A DNA stretch of 64,000 nt from Planctomycetota bacterium (GTDB lineage: Bacteria; Planctomycetota; UBA1135; GCA-002686595), in NCBI GenBank assembly GCA_016779225.1, contig JADHNZ010000008.1, positions 21,777 to 85,776 of the forward strand, read 5' to 3'. Each line of letters starts with the position of its first letter. The stretch's first letter is position 1. The notes below the pieces were generated by a model, which did not search any database, had not been told where the DNA came from, and saw only the letters and a program-made list of their open reading frames with translations. Below are positions 57,803 to 64,000 of the stretch, piece by piece. A program made the position numbers and the translations under genes.

Positions 57803-58288
57803 TCAGTCCCACCACCAGTCGAGGAGCTCACCCGGCGCGAGCGTGTGCATGAGCACGAGCGCGGCGATGTTGCACGCGACGTAGATCCCGAGGGGCCCGG
57901 TCGCGGACCGCAGGCGGTCGACTGCGGCGCAGCCCACGAGGCCGACCGGAACGCCGACCATCAGGCCCAGCAGCAGGGCGCTGAAGACGAAGAACGCGAT
58001 GTCCCCGTGGACGATCAGGGGCTCGGGGAAGCCGTGCGTCCCGAGCGACTCCGGCCAGCCGCCGAGGGCTCCGAACATGTGAACGCCGAAGCTCGTGAAG
58101 AGCCCCAGGAACACGGCGGAGGGGATCATCAGCGGCACCCAGGAGTGGGGCCTCCCCTCCCGCTTCCTGCGGAGCGCCGTGCGCACCGAGAGCACAATGA
58201 CGAGGAGGCCGATGAGGCCTTGCATGGTGATCTGGAGGAGGGGGCCGAGCTGGACCTCGCTGCTGGGGAGGCTGGTGGTGATCTCCAT
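57803..58288 (-). CDS. four-helix membrane protein
   Basis: 161 residues with about four membrane helices (15-37, 50-72, 90-118 and 130-152). A conserved-looking loop GGWPESLGTHGFPEPLIVHGDIAF lies between helices 2 and 3. No catalytic residues or family were recognised. It ends close to and convergent with the DUF1579 gene. An ACGT inside the gene at 57879 is the last one before the composition returns to the flanking type. Confidence 0.55.
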   Translation of the reverse strand: MEITTSLPSSEVQLGPLLQITMQGLIGLLVIVLSVRTALRRKREGRPHSWVPLMIPSAVFLGLFTSFGVHMFGALGGWPESLGTHGFPEPLIVHGDIAFFVFSALLLGLMVGVPVGLVGCAAVDRLRSATGPLGIYVACNIAALVLMHTLAPGELLDWWWD

Positions 58289-58391
58289 GGAGCCGTCTGG
58301 AGGTGGGGCGGGGATGGTACGCCCCCAGCAACGAGGGGCCCGGGCCGAGGACCTCTTCGAGAGGAGCTCTCCGCCGCTTGCAGGATATCCC

Positions 58392-58811
58392 TCAGCCAGC
58401 GATCTCGCCGGCGTTGCGGGCCCCCACGGAGCGCCCCGCGAGGTAGGCGAGGACCAGGTAGAGCGGGACCTCGGCCCACATCCAGGTTGGCCCGCTCACG
58501 GTGAGGAGCATCTGGATGCCACCAGCCATGGAGAGGGCCCCGACGATCAGGGCCTGCCGAATCGGAGCCTTGGCCGACAGTCGAGCCGCCACCCAGCCAC
58601 CGACGAGGGCCTGCCCGAGGTGGGCCGCCATGACGACCAGGAAGGCGGGGGCCGGGAGGGTGTCGAGGTAGGCCTGGAAGGCCTCGGTGTCCTCGAAGGT
58701 GGTCCCCTCCGGCATCGGGTAGAGCACGCTCGAGTTGAGCGTGATGAGCGCCATGTTGACGGTCATCCCGACCACCATGCCGAGGATCACGGAGAGGACG
58801 CTGCGTGCCAT
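58392..58811 (-). CDS. small membrane protein
   Basis: 139 residues from ATG 58811. It has about four membrane helices (about 5-27, 53-75, 84-104 and 108-128), with a periplasmic loop SSVLYPMPEGTTFEDTEAFQAYLDTLPAP between helices 1 and 2. The layout resembles small paralogous DUF-type proteins seen in several planctomycetes and other bacteria, but no specific family is named here. It lies 103 bp upstream of the preceding membrane protein gene on the same strand and downstream of repeat copy 2. Confidence 0.55.
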   Translation of the reverse strand: MARSVLSVILGMVVGMTVNMALITLNSSVLYPMPEGTTFEDTEAFQAYLDTLPAPAFLVVMAAHLGQALVGGWVAARLSAKAPIRQALIVGALSMAGGIQMLLTVSGPTWMWAEVPLYLVLAYLAGRSVGARNAGEIAG

Positions 58812-58884
58812 GGCTCGATGGTAGCGACGGGGCCCCGCTCGCGACCCCCTGCAACCGCTCGAGGCCCTGCGCGTCACCCTTCTG

Positions 58885-58906
58885 GGGTGGGCGGGGGAGG
58901 TGGTGG
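58885..58906 (-). repeat. intergenic repeat, copy 2
   Basis: This is the inverted exact copy of the 22-bp string at 7891-7912. It lies between the rfbC stop (58952) and the start of the membrane protein gene at 58811 and reads toward that gene on the minus strand. Similarity to the other copy extends further in the same direction. Confidence 0.4.
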
Positions 58907-58951
58907 CCTTTTCAGGGTCCAGCTACCAAGAGGCCCCTCAGGCCCAGGGCC

Positions 58952-59500
58952 TCACTCGAACGCCATCGCTTCCGCCAGCGTCAAACCAGCCTCGTCCTTC
59001 GCCGACAGCTGCGGCTCCCCCCCCAGATGCAGCGGCCACTCGATCCCCACCGCGGGGTCGTTCCAAACCAAGGAGTGCTCGTGCTGCGGAGCGTAGTAGT
59101 CCGTGCACTTGTAGATGAACTCGGCCGTCTCGCTCGTCACATAGAACCCGTGGGCAAAGCCCGGAGGCACCCACAGTTGGCGCTTGTTCTCTGCGGAGAG
59201 AAACTCCCCCACCCACTTCCCGAAGGTCGGCGAGCTCTTGCGCATGTCCACGGCCACATCGAAGACCTCGCCCTCGACGACGCGCACCAGCTTCCCCTGC
59301 GGCTTGGGGTTCTGGTAGTGAAGGCCACGCAGGATGCCCCGCGTGGACTTGGAGTGGTTGTCCTGGACGAAGGTCACCGGCGCACACTCGCGCTGGAACT
59401 CGTCCTCGCGGAAGGTCTCCAAGAAGAATCCCCTCTCGTCCCCAAAGACCTTCGGGACGCACAGGACCACATCGGGGATGGCGGTCGGGAGGTACTCCAT
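58952..59500 (-). CDS. rfbC: dTDP-4-dehydrorhamnose 3,5-epimerase
   Basis: 182 residues, the usual RfbC/RmlC length. The cupin shows FGDERGFFLETFREDEF, FVQDNHSKSTRGILRGLHYQ (catalytic His in LRGLHYQ), GKLVRVVEGEVFDVAVDMRKSSPTFGKW, RQLWVPPGFAHGFYVTSETAEFIYKCTDYYAPQHE and WNDPAVGIEWPL. It makes dTDP-4-dehydro-L-rhamnose for surface polysaccharide. Its usual partners rfbA, rfbB and rfbD are not adjacent, so the pathway is split. A 10-bp-stem inverted repeat lies about 90-125 bp upstream of the start in the 5' region. Confidence 0.95.
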   Translation of the reverse strand: MEYLPTAIPDVVLCVPKVFGDERGFFLETFREDEFQRECAPVTFVQDNHSKSTRGILRGLHYQNPKPQGKLVRVVEGEVFDVAVDMRKSSPTFGKWVGEFLSAENKRQLWVPPGFAHGFYVTSETAEFIYKCTDYYAPQHEHSLVWNDPAVGIEWPLHLGGEPQLSAKDEAGLTLAEAMAFE

Positions 59501-59588
59501 CGAGGTGACGATCAGCCGAGAGCAGGAGAATGGGCAGGAGGAATGGGCGCACCCGTTCCGGCGGAACCCGAGGCGAGCCTAGCCACCT

Positions 59589-59626
59589 CGTCGGCTCGAT
59601 GGGGAAGGGCCTTGAGCGAGCCGACG
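59589..59626. promoter_or_regulatory. inverted repeat in the rfbC / DUF6288 intergenic region
   Basis: CGTCGGCTCG and CGAGCCGACG form a perfect 10-bp stem with an 18-base loop. It lies 89 bp upstream of the rfbC start and 116 bp upstream of the DUF6288 start, between these divergent genes. It may be a leader hairpin, a transcription stop or a protein-binding site. Confidence 0.4.
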
Positions 59627-59742
59627 GCACCCCGCGGCCAGGCGCCCGGAGCGCCTCTCGAATCGGCGCCGCTCCCAAGGAAGGGTCTTCGTGACCATGC
59701 CCGGTGAGCTAGCCTGAGCCAGCCTCAACGGCACCACCCGCC

Positions 59743-61221
59743 ATGCGCCTCCTCCTCGCAGTCCTCACCCTCGCCGCACCCGCGGCCGCCCAGGTCCACC
59801 ACCACGCGGACGGCCAGCCGTGGAAGCAGCAGGCCCGCCGCGGACCGGATGCGGAGGTGAAGGGCTGGCTCTACAACCTCGGAGTCACCGGGGTGCGCGT
59901 GAAGCTCGAAGACGAGAACCCGACCCACCTCGTCGTCGGGCATGTCTTCGAGGGCAGCCCCGCCGACGGCCGGGTGCGGCTCGGGGACCGCATCGTCGGA
60001 GCGCGCGGGCTGAGGTTCGAGACCCCCCATCGCAACGGCTACGGCATGGACAAGTTCGGCCCGGACGGGCCGATCGCGGACTTCGCCGAGGCCCTCGAGC
60101 GCGCGCTCGACTCCAAGAAACGCGAGCTGCGGCTGCAACTCGATCGGGACGGAGAGCGCGTGGATGTGAAGCTCAAGCTGCCAGCGAAGGTCGAGCCCTA
60201 CGGCAAGGACTTCCCCTTCGACTGCGCGCGCGTCGAGGAGATCCGCGAGCGCCTCTGGGAGCACCTCGCCGAGCAGCAGCGGGACAACGGGTCCTGGGGC
60301 AACCCGATCCATGACACCTTCATCCCGCTGACGCTGCTGGCGAGCGGCAAGCGGGAGTACCGGGACGAGGTCGAGCGCAGCGTGCGCTACCACGCCGGCA
60401 ACACCTCGACCGAGGACACCTCGGGCCTCGTGAACTGGAAGTACATGGCCGCCGCGGTGGTCATGAGCGAGTGGTACCTCGCAACGAAGGAGCGCTGGGT
60501 GCTGGAGGAGCTGCAGGAGGTGTATGAGTTCCTGTGCACGACGCAGTATCTGGACCTGTCCCAGGTGAACCCGAAGGTGCGCGAGTCCCACCCGGGGTCC
60601 TATCCCAAGAACGCCGAGCAGCAGCACGGCGGCTGGGGGCACAACCCCGGCTTCGAGGGCTACGGCCCGATCGCGATGATCACGGCCCAGGGCGCCCTGG
60701 CCTTTGCCCTCATGGAGCGCTGCGGGCTCGACATCGACGAGGGTCGTCACAAGGCCGCCTACGACTTCCTCCAGCGCGGCACGGGCAGCAATGGCTACCT
60801 GTGGTACGGCGACTCGGTCGCGGGTGACCAGAACTGGGCGGACATGGGCCGCACGGGAACCTCAGCCATCGCCCACTGGATGAGCCCCCATCGCGAAGAC
60901 CGCAAGCAAGCGCTCCTGCACGCGAAGCTCATGGGTGAGCACCCCCAGAGCTTCCCAGACACCCACGCCTCCCCGCTCATGGGCATGGCCTACGGCGCCC
61001 TCGGCGCCTCCATCGACAGGCGCTCCTTCGAAGCCCTGATGACCGCCAACCGCTGGTGGTTCCTCCTGGCCGAGTGCCCCGACGGCACCTTCGCCTACCA
61101 GCCCAACCGCGACAACGCCGGCTACGGAGACGACGCCCGCCTCCTCGCCACCGCCGTCACGGCCTTCATCTACACCCTGCCCCTCGAGGGCCTAGTGATG
61201 TCGGGCAAGAAGGGGCGCTGA
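59743..61221 (+). CDS. DUF6288-type protein with PDZ-like domain (second copy)
   Basis: 492 residues with a signal peptide (LLLAVLTLAAPAAAQ). The N-terminal PDZ-like part reads GWLYNLGVTGVRVKLED, VVGHVFEGSPADGRVRLGDRIVGARG (about 40-95). The helical barrel part has LWEHLAEQQRDNGSWGNPIHDTFIPLTLLASGKREYRDEV, NWKYMAAAVVMSEWYLATKERWVLEE, WGHNPGFEGYGPIAMITAQGALAFALMERCGLD and GTGSNGYLWYGDSVAGDQNWADMGRTGTSAIAHW. It resembles the 821-residue protein at 30407-32872 but lacks the HEAT repeats. Domain arrangement suggests a glycan- or isoprenoid-cyclase-like alpha/alpha barrel; activity is unknown. Confidence 0.75.
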   Translation: MRLLLAVLTLAAPAAAQVHHHADGQPWKQQARRGPDAEVKGWLYNLGVTGVRVKLEDENPTHLVVGHVFEGSPADGRVRLGDRIVGARGLRFETPHRNGYGMDKFGPDGPIADFAEALERALDSKKRELRLQLDRDGERVDVKLKLPAKVEPYGKDFPFDCARVEEIRERLWEHLAEQQRDNGSWGNPIHDTFIPLTLLASGKREYRDEVERSVRYHAGNTSTEDTSGLVNWKYMAAAVVMSEWYLATKERWVLEELQEVYEFLCTTQYLDLSQVNPKVRESHPGSYPKNAEQQHGGWGHNPGFEGYGPIAMITAQGALAFALMERCGLDIDEGRHKAAYDFLQRGTGSNGYLWYGDSVAGDQNWADMGRTGTSAIAHWMSPHREDRKQALLHAKLMGEHPQSFPDTHASPLMGMAYGALGASIDRRSFEALMTANRWWFLLAECPDGTFAYQPNRDNAGYGDDARLLATAVTAFIYTLPLEGLVMSGKKGR

Positions 61222-61234
61222 CGACCCACGGCCG

Positions 61235-61327
61235 TCAGATCCTCCCGAGGACCGTCGCAGCGGCGGTAGCCAGGAGGCCTACAGAGCCGACGACGGCAAA
61301 CGGCCAGGTCGTGTGCGGGGCCGCCAT
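61235..61327 (-). CDS. possible 30-residue membrane peptide
   Basis: A short frame from ATG 61327 encodes 30 residues, of which WPFAVVGSVGLLATAAATVLG would form one membrane helix. Such single-helix peptides are real in many bacteria, but no RBS is clear and no homologue could be checked, so coding status is uncertain. It lies in the 244-bp gap after the DUF6288 gene. Confidence 0.25.
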   Translation of the reverse strand: MAAPHTTWPFAVVGSVGLLATAAATVLGRI

Positions 61328-61465
61328 TCCAGGCTCTGTGCAGACGAGACTGGGCAGACGAGACAGAGCACGCCAATAGGAATGGCGGTGAGCCGGATCC
61401 GTGCTCGTTTCGCAGGCTACACGAGGTGTGAAGGGAGGCAGGGACCAAGGTGAGGTGATGCGCTG

Positions 61466-61900
61466 TCACCTGATCACGCGGTAGCCGGGTTCGATGCGGA
61501 TCGCCCCTCGCTCGACCGTGAAGAAGAGGGTCACGGGAGGAGCAGCGCGCGGCTGACCCCTGCCGAAGCCTGCCGCGCAGGCCGTGAAGGACTTGCGCCC
61601 TAGGACGCGGTCCTTCCAGGTCCTCGGCGGCGCGGGTTCACCGGCCCGCCCTGGCATGAACGGCAAGAGCTGCGGGTCGACCGTGAAGCTCTCGCCGTTG
61701 TGACTCACCACCAGCAGGCCGCCGTCCCGCTGTGGCTGCAACGAGCTCGGCGCCTCCAAGACCTCGGCGGCCTCCGAGTACTGGCCTTGGCGCAACTGGC
61801 GGAGGAAGGTCTCGCAGTCGCGCTCGGGGCTCTCGTTCCAGTGGACCACCGCGGCGACGAGAGCAGCGAAGACGATTGCCGCCTTGAGCAGGGACTTCAT
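61466..61900 (-). CDS. small membrane-anchored protein of unknown function
   Basis: 144 residues from ATG 61900, with one N-terminal membrane segment (LLKAAIVFAALVAAVVHW) and a periplasmic domain of about 120 residues (CETFLRQLRQGQYSEAAEVLEAP, LLVVSHNGESFTVDPQLLPFM, APPVTLFFTVERGAIRIEPGYRVI). It looks like a small domain of the DUF4878 or 'SnoaL-like' class in shape, but that assignment is only a guess. It is divergent from the secreted protein gene at 62076. Confidence 0.55.
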   Translation of the reverse strand: MKSLLKAAIVFAALVAAVVHWNESPERDCETFLRQLRQGQYSEAAEVLEAPSSLQPQRDGGLLVVSHNGESFTVDPQLLPFMPGRAGEPAPPRTWKDRVLGRKSFTACAAGFGRGQPRAAPPVTLFFTVERGAIRIEPGYRVIR

Positions 61901-62075
61901 GGGGGGCTTGGGTCGAGCCGTTGGAGGGGTTCTCGACGGAGAGCACCCTGATCCTGACAGACCTCCTTGGGTCGCAAGCGGTGGGACTTGCATGAATCTC
62001 TTGGGACCTCGACCCTCTCATGCCGGGATCCGCCTGCGACCATCCGCGGGTGGGAATGTGCATCGAAGAGACGGC

Positions 62076-63092
62076 ATGCAGCGAATCCCATCCGTGATGG
62101 CGCGCAAGGCAGTGAAGAGGACAGCGATGGTGGTGGCCCTCCTCGCGCTGTCCGTGGAGAGTCAGGGGTCTGCCCTGGCCGGCGACCTGCGGCTCGCGTT
62201 CGAGGCGGAGGTCGTGTCGGTCTCCGGGGGCGGTCTCAGCGCGGGTCCGCTCGTGGGGCTGGGGCCCGGGGATGCGGTTGAGGCTCGGTACGAGGTGGCC
62301 TTCCCCTTCGCCCTCGACCCCTTCGGCTCGACGGTCTACCCCGTGGACTACTCCGGGTCGACGGCGCTGGGCGCGGGGGGCCTCACCCTCGACCTGGCCG
62401 CGAGCGCTGACCCCCGATCCCAGGCGGTGACCTTCAACCCGTTCGAGAACAGCATCTATGCCGAGAGCACCTGCGCGACCTACCTGCTGCGGGTGAGCGT
62501 GTGGGATCCGGCCGGCCCTCCGGTGAGCCCCAGCTTCGACCTCTCGGAGCTCGTCGGCAGCGTCCTCGACTTCACGGGCACCCTCCAGCCGATCCTGTTC
62601 CTCGAGGAGACCCCGCTGGACCGCCTCGTGTGCCGCGTCGATCGCATGAGGATCGAGGCCGTCTCCCTGGGGACCCGCAGCTGCAGCCCCGCAATCCCGA
62701 ACTCAACGGGCGCGCCGGCCACGCTCCTGGCCACGGGCACGGCCACCCCCACGAGCCCAGACCTCGGCCTCAAGGTGCTCGGCCTCCCCTCCGGAGAATT
62801 CGTGCTGTTCCTCGTGAGCCCATCCCAGGGCTCGGTCCCGGGCGTCGGCGGCTCAGCCGGGACCCTCTGCCTCGGCAGCCCCCTCGGACGCTTCACGGGA
62901 CCTGGCCTTCCCGGCCTCTCCGGCCCAGCGGGCATCGCGTCGCTCGCGGTGGATCCCACCGCGCTCCCCCTCGGCCAGGGCACCGTCGCGGTCTCCCCCG
63001 GAGAGACCTGGCACTTCCAGGCCTGGTACCGCGACGCGAACTCTCCTCAGGGCTCCAACCTCTCGGACGCCGTCAGCATCGGCTTCCCCTGA
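62076..63092 (+). CDS. secreted protein with a planctomycete-type C-terminal domain
   Basis: 338 residues from ATG 62076 (an in-frame ATG at 62097 is possible). The signal peptide is MVVALLALSVESQGSALAG. The first half (about 37-200) is a beta domain with GPGDAVEARYEVAFPF and ATYLLRVSVWDPAG strands. The second half begins SCSPAIPNSTGAPATLLATGT and continues LGLKVLGLPSGEFVLFLVSPSQG, GTLCLGSPLGRF, VSPGETWHFQAWYRDANSP and SDAVSIGFP. This C-terminal module recurs in secreted proteins of some planctomycetes, from memory, and probably serves attachment or sorting. Confidence 0.6.
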   Translation: MQRIPSVMARKAVKRTAMVVALLALSVESQGSALAGDLRLAFEAEVVSVSGGGLSAGPLVGLGPGDAVEARYEVAFPFALDPFGSTVYPVDYSGSTALGAGGLTLDLAASADPRSQAVTFNPFENSIYAESTCATYLLRVSVWDPAGPPVSPSFDLSELVGSVLDFTGTLQPILFLEETPLDRLVCRVDRMRIEAVSLGTRSCSPAIPNSTGAPATLLATGTATPTSPDLGLKVLGLPSGEFVLFLVSPSQGSVPGVGGSAGTLCLGSPLGRFTGPGLPGLSGPAGIASLAVDPTALPLGQGTVAVSPGETWHFQAWYRDANSPQGSNLSDAVSIGFP

Positions 63093-63159
63093 GCCCGCAG
63101 GCGAGGTTTGACGAGCGGCGGGAGGCTCCCAGAGAATCCCGCGGCCACCAGGCCCTCCC

Positions 63160-63873
63160 ATGAGCCCCTACATCCCGAAGATCTGGACCCTCGGCGGCTG
63201 CCTTGCGGACCACGCGACGGTGTTCTCCAGCCTCCCCCGCATCGCGGGTGCCTACGCTGGCCCCAATGCCATCGATCCCGACCTGAACGAGTCGGTGATG
63301 GTCACGGTGAACTCGGTCAACCAGTGCCCCTACTGCGAGGGTCTGCACGGCCAGCTTGCGCGCATGGCCGGCGTCGAGGGCCAGGCCCAGCTCATGCATG
63401 CCGCGACCGAGCAGGAGTGCCGCGCGGTTGTGGACGACCCCGCAATCTCTTTCGCGCGTGTGTTCGCGGAGAACAACGGCCGCGGCGAGGCGGTCGAGGC
63501 CGCGTTCGCACAGCTCGCAGACCAGAAGGGTGCAGGGCGCGCATCTTCGGTCCAGGCCCTCTGCTGGTTCCTGCTCTGGGGAAGCCTCGGGGGCAACACG
63601 GTCAACGCGCTCCTGGCCCGCTTCCGCGGCCAGGCCAAGCCCGGCTCCTCGCTCCTGTTCGAGCTGCTGTTCTTCGTCTACTACGGCCCGCTGTTCCTCG
63701 TGATCGCGGTGCTCAACGCGATCCTGAAGCTTGCCCCGCGCGTCCCCCGCTGGACCTCGGCCGGCATCGGCCTCACCCTCACCGTCGTCGCAGGCCTGTG
63801 GATGATCCTGCCTGGAGTTCTTGGGCTCCTCGCGCGACCCCGCCCGCGCATCCTCGCCGCCTGTCCCGCGTGA
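63160..63873 (+). CDS. AhpD-like/carboxymuconolactone decarboxylase-fold protein
   Basis: 237 residues. The N-terminal half is AhpD-like: LNESVMVTVNSVNQCPYCEGLHGQLARMAGVEGQA, with a CxxC-type redox pair (Cys56, Cys59) and the following His, as in alkyl hydroperoxidase D. The C-terminal 90 residues hold two membrane helices (LLFELLFFVYYGPLFLVIAVLNAIL, GIGLTLTVVAGLWMILPGVLGLL), which is unusual for AhpD. It may reduce a peroxide at the membrane with help of a thiol partner. It ends 1 bp before the convergent TusA-like gene. Confidence 0.75.
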   Translation: MSPYIPKIWTLGGCLADHATVFSSLPRIAGAYAGPNAIDPDLNESVMVTVNSVNQCPYCEGLHGQLARMAGVEGQAQLMHAATEQECRAVVDDPAISFARVFAENNGRGEAVEAAFAQLADQKGAGRASSVQALCWFLLWGSLGGNTVNALLARFRGQAKPGSSLLFELLFFVYYGPLFLVIAVLNAILKLAPRVPRWTSAGIGLTLTVVAGLWMILPGVLGLLARPRPRILAACPA

Positions 63874-63874
63874 G

Positions 63875-64000
63875 TCAGCCGCCCTTGCGGCGGATCAGAT
63901 AGAGCGGATGGGCCGCGTCGGCCATCTGGTGACCCGTCATCGAGCACCAGGCCGGCAGGTCCACCGGTGCCCCCGGATCGGTCGCGCGCAGGCGCAGCAG
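63875..64000 (-). CDS. TusA/SirA-like protein (5' end cut by window edge)
   Basis: Only the last 41 codons are visible, open at the right edge. They read RATDPGAPVDLPAWCSMTGHQM and end YLIRRKGG. This matches the C-terminus of TusA/YedF-type sulfur-carrier proteins (ATDPGAxxDIPAWC..TGH). The catalytic Cys-Pro motif would lie in the missing N-terminus. It is convergent with the AhpD-like gene with a 1-bp gap. Confidence 0.75.
   Translation of the reverse strand: MLRLRATDPGAPVDLPAWCSMTGHQMADAAHPLYLIRRKGG

Overview
This is a chromosomal stretch of a very GC-rich bacterium (roughly 70% GC by eye), almost certainly a member of the Planctomycetota. The evidence is the gene content: two DUF1549/DUF1553 + DUF1501 pairs, one DUF1592-type cytochrome + DUF1552 pair, four intact sulfatases plus a sulfatase remnant, two DUF6288-type proteins, sialate O-acetylesterase-like SGNH enzymes, choice-of-anchor proteins and many small lipoproteins. 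Genes are mostly single or in pairs, with few long operons. No rRNA, tRNA, CRISPR array or insertion sequence was recognised.

Layout. 1-9.4 kb: a left-truncated choice-of-anchor A protein, a sulfatase remnant, small envelope proteins, the first DUF1501/DUF1549 pair and a TlpA-like thioredoxin. 9.4-19.8 kb: a choice-of-anchor I protein, a propeller lipoprotein, an RhlE-type helicase, an SGNH lipoprotein, a TPR lipoprotein, a CarF/TMEM189-type plasmalogen desaturase homologue, and a translationally coupled Dabb-sulfatase-DUF429 operon. 19.9-26.8 kb: a GH81 beta-1,3-glucanase, a SulP transporter, a sulfatase and a secreted protein. 26.8-30.3 kb: two genes each broken by one in-frame stop, a sigma-54 activator with a DUF1611-type N-terminal domain and a VCBS/FG-GAP protein. 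30.4-43 kb: a DUF6288 + HEAT protein, sulfatases, the second DUF1501/DUF1549 pair and an ATP-grasp protein just downstream. 44-51.1 kb: AroE, a DUF1579 lipoprotein, an OxyR homologue divergent from an ArsI-like enzyme with a Cys-rich tail, a sialate esterase and an apparently exported KatG. 51.3-57.9 kb: a methyltransferase, then an archaeal-type DNA ligase, the DUF1592/DUF1552 pair and a DUF1579 protein. 57.8-64 kb: small membrane proteins, RfbC, the second DUF6288 protein, a secreted protein, an AhpD-like protein and the end of a TusA-like gene.

The main theme is capture and desulfation of sulfated or acetylated polysaccharide outside the cytoplasm (sulfatases, acetylesterases, GH81, SulP, planctomycete cytochromes), with an oxidative and arsenical stress cluster (OxyR, ArsI, KatG).

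The most unusual observations are: (1) the tetranucleotide ACGT is nearly absent from the window (about 6 sites in 58 kb) but occurs about 15 times between 52.2 and 57.9 kb, which marks that block as probably acquired; (2) a DUF1611_N domain fused to a sigma-54 AAA+ domain and a Fis-type helix-turn-helix, split by a TAA where a Tyr codon is expected; (3) a KatG with an export or lipoprotein signal; (4) a CarF/PEDS1-type desaturase. All calls rest on reading the sequence; no database search was run.
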